Origin: Puccinellia tenuiflora
Taxonomy: Eukaryota > Streptophyta > Magnoliopsida > Poales > Poaceae
NCBI GenBank assembly: GCA_012064385.1
Contig: QRDG01000531.1
Location: 571,331 to 635,330, forward strand
Length of the DNA: 64,000 nucleotides
Direction: 5' to 3'
This document shows positions 35,482 to 48,105 of this stretch, piece by piece (the stretch's first letter is position 1; each line of letters begins with the position of its first letter). The notes under the pieces were generated by a model, which saw only the letters and a list, made by a program, of their open reading frames with translations, ran no database searches and had not been told where the DNA came from. Made by a program: the position numbers and the translations under genes.

Positions 35482-38201
35482 TGTAGCGCCCTTGCTTAGA
35501 AAAGCAATGACATTCTGTGAAATATGCTATTCCCTGGATCGAGTATGGATAGCAATTCACAAATAGATGTAATACCATGCATCAATGTCAAATAATTATT
35601 ACATCGCGAGATCCATAAATAAAATATTATTTACAAATTGCATAGCCAAAGGCTAGCTTGAATGCAAAGTTTGGCAGCGGAAACATAAGTAGCACAGAGA
35701 GCTTCATCATCTTCATGTGCCACTGGCATACATGTTGGTTGCAAGCTCGAAAGGTAGACGTCCTCACGCGTCATCGTAAAAACCTGCAACATTAACGTTG
35801 CAGCCCAGGGAATTTGGGTCAATACCTTGTGACAGGCCGGCCAAGTGATACTTTGGTGGAATATAAAATGGCAAGTCTAAATCTATATGCATGTTTGGCT
35901 GGTGGAGTTAGAGGCTATTGCATAAAGCCAATTTTGTCCTACTTTTCATAAAGATTTTTCATTTCTCAACTTTCTATAAGACGAACTGGCATGAAAACCA
36001 GTGTCTCTTCTACTCTTGTTCACCCATCAAATTTTATTTATGAAATTGGAATGAGGAGATTTTCCATCGACATCCTTGTCCAGCTGCTCAGAATTGTCCG
36101 TAACCGGGAACACGGCTATGATCATAGTTTTACACTCTCGAGAGGTTGTGCACTTCACCACGAGACTCAGTCAACCCATTCACACCTTAACCCTCATTTA
36201 GTGAAAATTAAAGGAGAAGACTGAGACGAGACCTTTGGGAAACAGTCCCCTGTTCCTCTGGGCAGACCCATACCAGGGGTTCATCAGCTGAAATCTGCCG
36301 GAATCAGGTTCCTAGAACTTACTTAGTCAAGACAGAGCCATAATATCAAGTGGCTGCACTGGAAGCAATCTAAACTTGGAGTGACTTAAATATCTTTGTT
36401 CCTGGGTGGCCGTTCACAAGTGCACGTACTCAGGTATAACCATGGAAATGGCCCTGAGCAGCCACTCAACTTTGACCCACCAATAGAGCAACACCAATTG
36501 CCACCCACGTAGTTCATTAACTTGGTAGAGTTTTTATCCTTTCATACTACAATAAAACATTTCAGCATTGCAATTCTAACTTCTACCAAGTGAATGGGTT
36601 CCTAACACAACATGAATAAAGGGTGATATACTAAACAGGTCTGCATAGCAATATAGTAGTACACCTATCATGCATACTACTAAAATAGTCTACAATGCAT
36701 ATATAATAAAATAGTAGGTCTTTCATGAAAGGGTGTATGCACTTGCCTTTTGGAACTTGTCGTTGCTCACACACTCTTTTTCAACGTAGCTCATAGCTCT
36801 CCGTTCAATCTATACAATACAAACAATTGACAATAAGCAACAATACAACAATCAAAAGAAACAAACATAACAACAAACATAGATAGAAACAAACAAAACT
36901 AGGTTGGTGGTCCAAGCTTCAATACATGATCCCATATGCAAAAAGAATCAATGCATTAGGTTTGGGGTTTGCCATTTGGTCAGGGGTTGGTCTGAAATCA
37001 AATTTGAAAAGGTTGAAGGGGTGTTTCAAAGGTTCCAAGGATTGGTTTTGATCAAAGTGATCACACAAGGGTTGGTCAAGCAGTTTTAAAACATTTTGAA
37101 ACTATAGTTTGCAAAACATTAACATTTAAATGGCCTTTGGCACACTTTCAATGTTTATGTTTCAAAAGGTGGTAGCTTGGCATGGTTTTGGTCTCTCTGG
37201 ACAAACAAGAGATAGTAGCCCGGAAGACAGATTGCTAGAAAAGAGACAAATATTTGAAAGAAATTTTCTTAAAGAAAATAAATTAAAAGGATTTATAGAA
37301 ATAAAACTATAACAAATATAACCAATTTGAGTCTCTAATTTCTATATCACCTTAATACTACCTAAAAATATTTTTTATCAGTGGAATAGTGTTACACACA
37401 TTCCAAGGTTTCTGAAAATATTTTATTTGCAAAATTTGGACTTATAGATTTGAAACTATGTCAAATTTACTCAAATGACTCATTTGAAATTTGAATAAAT
37501 TTGGATTTGTTACACTGAAAACTAACAGTGCCAAAAGATTCTACAAGTCCAGAGCTTTTCAAAAAGATAAAATTTGTTAAATTTGGCCAAAGGGTTTAAA
37601 AGTTATAAAGGTTTGAAGTTGCAAGGACTTTTCTGTAAAACTGCCATTTAATTCAATTCGGGAATAAAATTCCAGAAAGGACTGGCCACGTGGCTGCATC
37701 CTATTGGCTGGGCTCGGGCTTGAGCTCGGCTCGGCTTGGCTCGCGAGGGCTCGGCTCGATCTAATATCGGCCGTTGGATCTAGATCGGGTGGTCGAGAAG
37801 CTAGGGTTCACCCCGGCGGCGGCGGTTGGTCACCGGAGACGGAGCGGACGGCGGTCGGCGGCTCTGCCGTGGATGTTGACGGCGACCTGAGGCTCCCGCG
37901 AGCTTGGCGAAGCGACGACGACATGCAGAAGGACACGGCGACGATGATAGCGACGTCGGCAACAAGCGGCGCATCCCGAGGCGGCGGCGAGGCGCGGCTG
38001 GGGTCACGGCGGCGGAACATGAGCTTCGGGTCGAGGACGGAATCGTCGTTTTGGCTGCACCAAAAATTAGAGGAAAGTGGCAAAAGTAGAGAGGAAGAGA
38101 GGAGGCAGGGGTTCGGTGGCTGGGGCTCACCGGGGTGGCCGCAAACGGACGAGCACGGCAGCAGCACGGCGGAACTTCGGCGAGCTATTCCGGCCGTCTC
38201 A
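35482..38201 (-). repeat. Truncated Gypsy LTR
   Basis: Matches 19173 to about 21887 of the complete LTR and stops at CCGGCCGTCTCA, losing roughly 800 bp of the LTR 5' end. The next bases belong to a P450 gene. The CTCA at the border is common to both partners, a microhomology junction. Confidence 0.85.
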
Positions 38202-39308
38202 TTAGCTCCGACATGGCCCATTATTATGTGTGGGTTCCTCATTAGCTCCGACATGGCCCATGTCGTTGTTGCCGCCGTCGTCTCCGATCCCGCGGCGATG
38301 AAAATATTGTGGTAAAACATCCCATAGAAGAAAAAAAATCTCTCCGAAATTATTTGAGATGGAAAAAAATTGTGGCAAATATGCAGTACGTGGTTGACTT
38401 ACGAAGAGGACGCCACTGATATTTTCGTTTGTGAGCATGACGCCGCCGCCCATCCCGCCATCCCTCTGGAACCGGAGCAGAATGGTGAGTATGTCCCCCC
38501 TCTCGACACTTCCGGCACCGGCATCGCTCTCCATGGCCGCTTTATGGTCACTGATCATGGCCTCCATGATGGCGTGGATCCGCTCCGGGGCACCTCCCAC
38601 GTCGCCTTGAGCGCCCTGCCGCCGAGCGCCTTGGCGAGGCGCGACGTCGGAAGCAGGTCCGTGAGGTTGAACACGGAGATGAGGTCCAGCACCCTGTCCA
38701 GCTCCTCCAGGTACGCCGCCCGCTGCGCGCACCGGTCCCCCACGGACACCCGCATGATCACGTCGTTCATCATGACCTTCGCCATCTCGCCGACGTTGAC
38801 CACGGCGCCACCGGCGGCGACGGACCTCGCGAGCCTGGCAGCCTCCTCCTCCCGAACGTGGCGGAGCGATCGGACGCGCCGCGGGCTGAGGGAGCTCCGT
38901 GGCGCAGAGCTTGCGGAGGGGCTTCCAGTGCGGACCGCGCGCGAAGGAGATGCCGGCGCCGCCGTAGGTGAAGATGTCCGCGGCCACGTACATGGGCCGG
39001 CTGGCGAAGGCGGCATCGTGGACCTTCATCACCTCCCTGGCCGCCTCCGCGGAGGAGACCACGAGCGTGGGGACGTGGCCGAGCCGGAGGAGCATGACGG
39101 GGCCGTGCCGCTGCGCCAGCCTCTGCATGGCCTGGTGCGGCAGCGCACCGAGCAGGCAGTGCATGTGCCTGATCACCGGCAGCGCCCAACCGGTTCAGGC
39201 CGCCGGCGCCGCCCCTGCGCTTGAGCTTAAGGAGTATGGTGGCGAGTTGGCGACGAGCACGGAGAGCAAAGTGTAGCACACGAGCTGGACGGGCATGGTT
39301 TCTGCCAT
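38202..39308 (-). pseudogene. Cytochrome P450 (CYP71 clan) pseudogene, truncated
   Basis: From an ATG at 39308 the minus strand encodes an N-terminal anchor-like stretch, then the P450 segments ALPVIRHMHCLLGALPHQAM, LVVSSAEAAREVMKVHDAAF and the C-helix WKPLRK (WxxxR). Later come the F-G region and the I-helix oxygen-binding motif AGSETT followed by AMSELMRN. These appear in at least three frames: a short deletion near 39200 destroys the proline hinge, and frameshifts lie near 38900 and 38590. Sequence ends just after the I-helix, so the ExxR, PERF and haem-cysteine regions are missing. An intact relative would be an ER-bound monooxygenase of specialised metabolism, substrate unknown. The 3' end is a repair junction with a Gypsy LTR and the promoter is split by Helitrons, so the locus is certainly dead. 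Confidence 0.9.
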
Positions 39309-39369
39309 TGGAGCTAGCTCGAATGCTCCATAGATTGTGTAGATGATCAAGATTCGAGATGCGGCTATA
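39309..39369 (-). promoter_or_regulatory. Leader and half of the P450 core promoter
   Basis: Sixty-one bases between the P450 ATG and the Helitron. The plus-strand end GGCTATA (to 39369) joins TAGGAG (from 47173) to give GGCTATATAGG, a TATA box on both strands at a suitable distance from the ATG. Confidence 0.6.
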
Positions 39370-41515
39370 TCTATTACTACCTATATCAAAGGAGCACAAA
39401 TTCTCGCTCTCTCAGCGGTCCGTGCACTGTAGCTACTGTAGCAATGAACAGTACGCTACAGTGCACCGACCCGCGCCGTTCAATTTCAATCCGACGTTCC
39501 ACGGGCCTCCCGGCACGCTTTTATAAAAAACCCCTTCCAGAAAATGAAAATCGAACCCGCAGTCCACACAAACGCGAGGCGAGGGACCGATTCACGAATT
39601 ACGAAAAAGCCACGGACCTTTCTGTAAAACCGTCGGCAGAATCCCCTTCCCCTTTTTCTCTCTCCCGCGACGGCCAACCGCCGTGCCGCCGCCGACGCGC
39701 GCCCTCGCCGTTCCGCTCCTTTCCGGCCGAATCGACGCTCACGGCGGAGTGCGCCGTCGCCGCCTCTCCCTCCTCCCCAAGTTTCGCGTGCCGAAACACC
39801 ACGCGGTCGACGGAATCACCGCCGCCGTACCACCGCTTCCTCCGCCGCGTCCGCACGCCGCAGCCGTCGCTCCGGCGACCCACAAGAGGCAGCGCCGCCA
39901 GCTGCGGGTGCTCAGCGTCGACGCGCGTCCACCGCCCTAGGCCCCGCGTCCCACGTCGCGGTGGCGCCGCCTGGCCGTGGTCGCCGTTGCCGCCGCACCT
40001 CCGACCACTGTGACGTCACAACCACGTCACAGCGGGCCGGGGCTGGGGGAGCTGGCTTGCTTGCTGGGCTGGGCCGCATACTATGCGCCCGGCTCGGCCT
40101 TTTTTTTTGCCCCCCCCTTTTTGTTTTGCTATTATTTAAAAATTTCCTAACTTTTATAATACAGTCCCAAATCAACTCGGACCAATTACTACCAAATTGA
40201 AAAAACCAACATATTCATTTCAAATGCTTTCGAACCTTCTCCAATTTATTTGAAATCTTATTTTCCAAACAAATATACTTAAATCAAATAACAAAATTTA
40301 ATAAAAAAGGAACAAGAATGTCCAAACATTTTGAACTATTAAATATTTGCATATTCTAAAAAGTATACAAAAAAAGGTTCACAAAGAATGCTACCTATTC
40401 GTAGCAAAATAGAAAACATATTAAAAAAAAGAAAAAGTTGAAAATTTCAAAAATTCCAAACGGCTTCCAAGTCTGGGCATTTGGAAAAAAAACAAAAAAA
40501 ACGGATAGCTTCCCACTTTCACTAATTTTTGAAATTCAAACAAATTATAAACCAATATCTTCGAAAATATTCGCTGGAAAAAAATACAAGGAATATATCA
40601 ACACAATCAGAAAAATACAGGAAAAACTACTTACGTTAAAGAATTTTTTTTTGGAACATTCAATTTTTGTCACCATTTGGAGGTAACTTAAATGCATATT
40701 TTCAAATTTCAATTTAATATTGCCACTGAAATACAAACATGTTCGAACATTTAATACTACTAAATATTTGCATAATCTGCAAAATATACCAAAAAATGCT
40801 CACGAAAATGGTACCTAATCATACCATAAAAAAACAAATTTGAATATTTCACAACTCTAATTACCTTCCAAAATTTGTCCATTTTATCCAGCAGAAAGAA
40901 TATGCATAACATATCCAAACGATCGGAAAAAATAAATACTACCTACTTATAGCAAGAAAACAAACATGTCTTCAAATTCCAATTTGGTCAACACCTCACG
41001 AAAATCCAAATGCACTCCCTCTAAACATTATTTAGAAAAATCATATCTTCTAATTGTGGATTTGATTTAAATTAAACTTTAGAAAAAATCAAATAAAAAA
41101 TATTCCCTATAATTATTCAGCTAAATAAACATGTGCTACAAATTCAGAAAATTCCCAAATTTCCACACTTTCCAAAAAAAAGAATATTTCTAATTTTAAA
41201 TTTTACCACACGTCCCATATGACCAAATTCCAAATTCGAAAAAAATCAAAAATTTCAACGGCTTCCAAATTTGAACATTTCAAAGCCAACAAAAAAATAC
41301 GAATAGCTTCCCACTTTCACCATTTTTTGAGATTCACACAAATTATACATCAATATCTCCGAATATATCCACTGGAAAAAACAAGTAACATATCAAAACA
41401 ATCAGAATACATACACCCTAATTATGTTTAAAACGGAATATTCAAATCTTTCAAAATTATAAAAAAAATACAAACTATCAAAAGCGCGGCGTGCCGCCGC
41501 GCGAAATTCCACTAG
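39370..41515 (+). mobile_element. Helitron A, non-autonomous
   Basis: Starts TCTATTACTACCTATATCAA after A and ends in a perfect 8-bp stem with 3-base loop (41484-41502, GCGCGGCG/CGCCGCGC), then nine bases and CTAG, followed by T. The 5' 700 bp are GC-rich with proline/arginine-rich spurious frames, and the remainder is AT-rich. No Rep/helicase gene is present. Confidence 0.85.
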
Positions 41516-42408
41516 TACTATATTTAAAGACGGAACGTTTCCAGGCCTCCGGAGCGCTCGCGCACTGTAGCTAGCTACAGTAGTCACTGTAGCATGCTAC
41601 AGTATTACAGTGCCACGATCCCGGCCGTCCGTCGTCGATCCGACGGCCCGCGGGAGGCGTCGGTGACGCTTTTGCAAAAACGCCCCTCTAGAAAACGAAA
41701 ATCGAACCCGCAGTCCACAATTCAACGTGCGGAGGGACCTTTTCGCGATTCCTGTAAAACGCAAGGACTTTTCTGCAAAACCGCCCCCACAATCCCCTCC
41801 CTCCCTTTCTCTCTCCCGCGACGCCGGAGGTCGCCGCCGCCGCCGCGCGTTGCCGCCGCTCCGCGCCTCCTCGCTCAGATCGAAGGCCGTGGGGAGCTCC
41901 GCCGCCGCACCCTCTTCGTCCTCGCCGCCGAACGCGTGCCGGGACGGCCGCGTCGCGCCGCAATCGTCGCCGCCGTGCCCGCGGGCCTCCACCGCATGTG
42001 CACGCCGCCGACGATGCTCCGGCGGTCAGAATGTGGCGGCGCCGCCCCCTTCCGACACCCCGCGCAGAGGCGCGTCCAGCGCGCCTCGCCGCGCGTCCTC
42101 GCAGGCGCTGCTCCGACGCCGGCGTCCGCGTCGCCGCCGCGGGAGCTCCGCCCAGTGGTGACGTCATCTTGACGTCGCCACGGTGGGCCTGGGCTGGCAC
42201 TGGGCCGGTTGTTTGGGCCGGCCTGCTTGCTAGCCCTTTTTTTTCCCCTTTGTTCTTTCTTTTTCCCTGCAGTCCAAATTCTAAAAAAAAAAACTAGAAA
42301 CCAAAAATAGCTATTTCAAATGCTCCGGTACCTTTATTTAAAATCTTAATTTCTAGACAAATATACTTAAACCCCAAATCTAAGCATTCGAATTAAAAAA
42401 AACGAATA

Positions 42409-43090
42409 GCTTCCCACATTCACCTCTTTTTTTGAAAATCAAACAAATTATAAATCAATATCTCCAAATATATCCGTTGGAAAAAAATACGAGTAATATA
42501 TCAAAACAATCGGAAAATAAATATTTCCACATGAACTAGAAAATGTCAACTTTATTTAAAATTTGTCAAATTAGTTTCCCAGATAATTTTTCTACTTTAT
42601 CGAAAAAAAAGCTTCCCACATTCACCACTTTTTTGAAAATCAAACAAATTATAAATCAATATCTCCAAATATATCCGTTGGAAAACAAATACGAGTAATA
42701 TATATCAAAACAATCGGAAAATAAATATTTCCACATGAACTAGAAAATGTCAATTTTATTTAAAATTTGTCAAATTAGTTTCCCAGATAATTTTTCTACT
42801 TTGTCGAAAAAAAGGAAATTCAAAATATTACCAATTGTTAGTTCAAAAAAAAAAAGCTTCCCACATTCACCACTTTTTTGAAAATCAAACAAATTATAAA
42901 TCAATATCTCAGAAGAAAAAAATACGAGTAATATATCAAACAATCCGAAAATAAATATTTCCACATGAACTAGAAAATGTCAACTTTATTTAAAATTTGT
43001 CAAATTAGTTTCCCAGATAATTTTTCTACTTTGTCGAAAAAAAGGAAATTCAAAATATTACCCATTGTTAGTTCAAAAAAAAACCCAGTC
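42409..43090 (+). repeat. Tandem repeat in Helitron B, three units of 200-245 bp
   Basis: Units start with GCTTCCCACATTCACC near 42409, 42611 and 42856 and share CAAACAAATTATAAATCAAT and CCACATGAACTAGAAAATGT. Looser relatives of the first phrase occur at 43440 and, in Helitron A, near 40508 and 41309. Confidence 0.85.
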
Positions 43091-46000
43091 TCCTCCGCGA
43101 TAATTTGCAGCCGATAATACTTCACACTACAAATTCCGGCAAATTTTACCGAATTTTAACACACGGGCACGGCATGTAACTATTTGCATATTCTAGAAAA
43201 TATATTAAAAAAATGGTCACAACAAAAATGGTACGTAAAAAAAACTACAAATTCTGACAAATTTTACCGAATTTTAACACACGGGCGCGGCATGTAAATA
43301 TATAACGAAAAAATGATCACAAAAAAATGGTACCTATTCGTAGCAAAATGGAAAACATAATTTTTTTTCCCGAAAACTTTGAAATTTTCAAAGGCTTCCA
43401 AATCTAAGCATTTGAATAAAAAAACAAAACAAAACTAATAGCTTCCCACATTCACCACCTTTTTTTTAAATCAAACAAATTATAAATCAATATCTTAGAA
43501 TATATCCGTTGGAAAAAAATACAAGAAATATATCAAAAAAAATCAGAAAAATACATAGAATTTACTTATGCTAAAGAATTTTTTTCCGAATATTTAAAAT
43601 TTTGTCGCCATTTGGAGTTAATTCAAATGCATGTTTTCTAATTTCAATTTAATATTGCCGCTGAAATACAAATGTGTTCGAACATTTGCATATCCTACAA
43701 ATTATATAAAAAAATGCTCACAAAAAACTGCTACCTATTCATAGCAAAAAAACAATACTCAGATATTCCATAAAATATATAAAAAATGCTAAAAAAACCG
43801 CTATATAATAAAAATACATACAAACTACTTATACTAAAGATTTTTTTTTGAATATTCAAATTTTGCCACCATTTGGAGGTAATTCAAAAGCATATTTCCT
43901 GATTTCAATTTATTATTAACACACGTGCGCAACATGTAAATATTTGCATATTCTACAAAATATGTAAAAAAAATGCTCACAAAAAAATGCTACCTATTGA
44001 TAGCAAAAAAAGTAAAACTTATTTGATTTTTGTTTTGTTTGAAAACTTCGAAATTTTCACCGACTTCCAAATCTAGGCATTTGAATAACGAAAAAAAAGA
44101 AAAGCAAATTCAAATATTCCCATCAGAAAAATGAGAAACATAATTTGATTATATCAAAATATAAACATTTTTACGACTTCCAATGTACTATCGAAGTTAA
44201 CAAATACTCACACTACGAATTCCCTGCAATTATGCACTCTAAATAACCATCTCAAATAATCAAAATATTAACAATAAAAAAAACTCTACCCATATGAAAT
44301 GCATATGCAATTCCTCAAATTATGTATCAGCAAAAAAAAAATGATTCAGATGCAATTTCCACAAATTACAGATGCACTTCACTAAATCCTCATAAAATTC
44401 GTTGGAAATTACCGTAGCATTTCTCAAAGTTTTGGAATTTTCCAACATTTGGATATACCTCAAATACATTTTCTCTAATTACAGTTAAAAATTCATGGCA
44501 ACATACGAACGTACTTAAATACTTCAAAATGCTAAATATTTTCGATATTCTCTAAACTATATAAAAAAGGTCCACAAAAATTAAACGGTAGCTACATGTA
44601 CCAAAATACAAAAATATAGTGCTACGGTAGACATACTCCACAATTCAAATAAATATTTATGGCAATTCACTACTCTAATTTGGTGAAAATTAGTACAACA
44701 TCGAAATGAATTCCCTTTAAAAAAGCTAATACATTTCAAATAAATGTTCAAAAAAAATGCAACACACCTGAACATTTTCGAATTGTTAGAAAATTAGAGA
44801 CATTCTAAAATATATTTCACATATTACATTCTCCCCGATTATGAAGTTAACAAATACTCACGTTACATATTCCCTCCAATTGTGGACTCTAATTGAACAT
44901 CTCAATTAAGCAAAATAATGCAACAAAAAAAACTTTCTTTACATACGCAATGCATATGCAATTCCTCAAATTATATATGAAAAAAAATCAGATTCAATTC
45001 CCCACATTACATATGCACTTCACTAAAAGCTCACATAATGCACATCTTCTGATTACGAAGCTTAATCACTTATTTGTACCAACATACAACCATAATCAAA
45101 CGATCAAATTTGCCCACTATTCGAAATTGCCATAGCATTTCTCAAAGTTTCAAATTGTTCAACATTTGGATATATCTCAAATACAGTTTCTCTAAATACA
45201 GATAAGAATTCGTGGCAACATACGAACATACTTAAATACTTCAAATTGCTAAATATTTGGATATTCTCTAAATTTTATAAAAAAGGTCCACAGAAATTCA
45301 ACACCAACTACATGTACCAAAACACAAAATTTGGATGCAACATAGACGAACTTTCCCTATTTGTTAGCATGAATCCAAAAATATATCAACATGCTAAAAA
45401 AAATATATACTTGCTAATGCCAAAATACAAACAAACTTCTCACAAAATTGTTGACAATTCGTCTATTTACAAAATTTACGTTTCAATTGCACGAGTTACG
45501 ACAACATACAAACATTTTACAACATTTCAACTTACCAAACATTTCGACAAAATCTAAATGCATTCCTTCTAAATAAGTAGATTTGAATTTACAAAATACT
45601 TATATAGTTTATTATAGATTGAATTTAATTAATGTGCACCTAATGTAAACCATTTGAATATGGAATTCATCTAAATTTTGAAGAGAAAATACGAACTTAT
45701 TATATCTTCTCAAGATGTTCAATAGTCAGAGATAATTTAGCTGAGAACTCTCTAATCATGGACATAAAATTCAAAGATGCTTCATTCACTAAATATTTGA
45801 AGAAAATAGAAAAAACATGTATTCTAATTATGGATTGAATTTAACGAAATCCCATACAATGCACTTCCTCAAACTGTGGAATTAAATAAATATTTTGATA
45901 TTTACGACAAACTACAAAAATACCTGACAATTCCAAAAAATATGGAATTGAATTAATTAAACGAATGATGTCTGTTTACAATTTCTGAAGTACAAACGTC

Positions 46001-46389
46001 TTTTTAAACGTAAATTTCCCCAACTGCAACAATTTCCAACTTTAAGAAACCTTAAAAATCCAACCATCTTAAAAACAACACCTTTTTATATTTCAGTTAT
46101 TTCTAAACTTAAACAATTTCAGGATGACGCCATTTTCAAATATGAATTTACAAATAAGAACCATTATGCACAACTCAAAAATAGATGAGTTAAAATACAT
46201 ACATAAGACAAGACACAACACATTATATCAAACCAGACCCACCGCACTTAATAAAAAAAATATTCAATTATCTTCATTTCCAAATCAAATGAGGCCAAAT
46301 TCCACAAATTTGCAGACAAATCAACATAGACATTGCATGTACAAAAAAACGTTTGAGTACATGAATATTTCCAGAAAATGCAGATTACC

Positions 46390-46950
46390 TTATAAATATG
46401 CACATTTCCAGAATTTAGTTATTTACACCACGGTACTCACAAAAAAATGACAAAAGAATACCTAACAAAAAAAACTACTTATGGCATATGATGTCCATTC
46501 AAATTTCACAAAATTGCAAAAAAAAAAAACAAAAAAATAGTCACTTCATTTAAACACCAAATGTTTTATTAGAAGAATATTTTGAGAAAATGCAAATTCA
46601 TTTGCTCTAATTATGGCTTGCTTCTAAATTGAATTAAATATTAATATAAATAACTTTAAAAAAAATTGCCTACATGCATTTCCAAATTAAATAAACCTTC
46701 TAAATATGCACATTTCCAGAATTTAATTATTTACGCCACGATACTCACAAAAATGACAAAAGAAAACCTACAAAAAAAACTACTTATGCCATATGATGTC
46801 CATTCAAATTTCACAAAATTGCTAACCAAAAAAAAATCCCACTTCATTTAAACACCAAACGTTTTATTAGAAGAATATTTTGAGAAAATGCAAATTCATT
46901 TGCTCTAATTATGTCTTCCTTCTAAATTGAATTAAATGTTAATATAAATC
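46390..46950 (+). repeat. Two-copy direct repeat in Helitron B, period about 305 bp
   Basis: AAATATGCACATTTCCAGAA and TTATTAGAAGAATATTTTGA with flanking sequence occur in both copies (from about 46395 and 46700). Confidence 0.8.
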
Positions 46951-47172
46951 ACTAAAGACTTCAATAACCTCCACAATATATTAAAAAAAACTCACCAAAA
47001 AATGCTGTCTATTCATACCAAAACTCACCAAAAATGATGTCTATTCACACCAAAATAAAAAATATTCGAACACTTCAATTTGGCTACCATTTTGCTAAAC
47101 AACAAAACAAAAAAATACTGTACAAAAAAAAACACCAAGGGCGTGGCGTGACGCCACGCCAAATTCAACTAG

Positions 47173-47500
47173 TAGGAGTACAACGACTAAACAAAACGAG
47201 TTGAGAGTCCATGGAGTACCGCGAACGGAAATCCGTACGATCGATAGACGACGTGCGTTGTCAGTGAGCTTAACTTACAGATTCAACTAATGATTTTATA
47301 TTGCTTGACTTGCTATATTCATTTCACTGTATGTCGACGAATCAAGAGCTAGCTAGCGGTCTCGGAGAAAGATTAATTAAATTTGCCGCCTAGCACAAAT
47401 GAATGAAAGGTTTATAGCGCGCACATAGGACAAAAGGAAGTTGAGACGGCATCAAGAAGTTCGCTGTCCTCTGTGTTGGTAATTGCCAAACAGCATCTAA
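47173..47500 (-). other. Upstream flank of the P450 pseudogene
   Basis: Unique-looking sequence that becomes contiguous with the P450 leader when the Helitrons are removed, hence probable promoter DNA. It carries no gene. Confidence 0.5.
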
Positions 47501-48105
47501 GGGCATCTCCAACGCGCTGACCCATTTCGTTCGAAATGGTCCGTTTCGCTCCGGATGGATCGAAACCAGGGCCCAACGTTTTGGTCTGTTTCGACCCAAA
47601 TCCGGCCCAAATTTGAGCCGGATTTGCGTCGGCGCGGACGTGTGTGGACTCCACGCGGTGTCCACCCCACTCTCCCCTTGGCCAGCCTGTCGGCGTCACC
47701 CAACGGCCAAACTACCATCATAAATGTGGCGAGAGTGGCCTTTATATGGACGCCGGCGAGCCAAACCCTAGCTCACAAAACCCTAGCGCCCCCGCCGCCA
47801 CACTTGCTTCCCCAGCTCCTCCGCACACCTCTCCACCACCCGCCGGCCACCTGTATGGATCCGCCACCGCCGCCGCAGCAGCACCTCCTCGACCAGATCG
47901 AGAAAGCCCGCCGGAGCGCGCTAGGGCGCTACCGCGGCAGTTTCTCTCGACGCACTTCCACGAGCCCGGCGTGGATCGGCATGCCCCATTACCGGGCTCC
48001 AGAAAGGCTGCCGAAGGAGGTGAGGAGGACCATGTCGTACTCCGACGACTCGGACCCCGAGGGGGACGCGTGCCGCGGGCTCCGTCGACACCACTGCCAC
48101 CCCCC
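47501..48105 (+). mobile_element. Harbinger-like element fragment
   Basis: Starts GGGCATCTCCAACGCG after TAA (47498-47500), the end type and 3-bp target common in PIF/Harbinger elements of grasses. The other end is cut off by a Copia LTR at 48106. Inside, an open frame from an ATG at 47857 (MDPPPPPQQHLLDQIEKARR...) runs into the LTR. It is hydrophilic and unrecognised, possibly the first exon of an element or captured gene. Confidence 0.45.

Larger units (their letters stand above)
17199..38201 (-). mobile_element. Composite Gypsy array: truncated LTR, gag, LTR, gag
   Basis: Minus-strand order: truncated LTR (38201-35482), PBS, gag copy 2 (split by a nested element at 34340-24866), partial protease, PPT, complete LTR (22694-19173), PBS, gag copy 1, partial protease ending at 17199. 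The two internal parts are close copies sharing the middle LTR. This is what unequal recombination between elements or LTRs yields. No reverse transcriptase, RNase H or integrase sequence was seen in either internal part. The PBS is TGGTATCAGAGC, the initiator-methionine tRNA type. Confidence 0.85.
41516..47172 (+). mobile_element. Helitron B, non-autonomous, directly downstream of A
   Basis: The head resembles that of A (CTATATTTAAAGACGG versus CTATATCAAAGGAGC, then ACTGTAGC clusters and the shared ATCGAACCCGCAGTCCACA). The tail has a perfect 9-bp stem with TGA loop (47140-47160, GGCGTGGCG/CGCCACGCC), then eight bases, CTAG and T. Its own 5' TC is not evident at the junction with A. The 5-kb body is strongly A- and C-rich on the plus strand and lacks recognised genes. 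Confidence 0.75.

Noticed and set aside
41594..42297. Frames up to 192 codons in Helitron B as a captured gene
   Set aside because: Open on both strands in GC-rich DNA, with no recognisable domain or splice chain.
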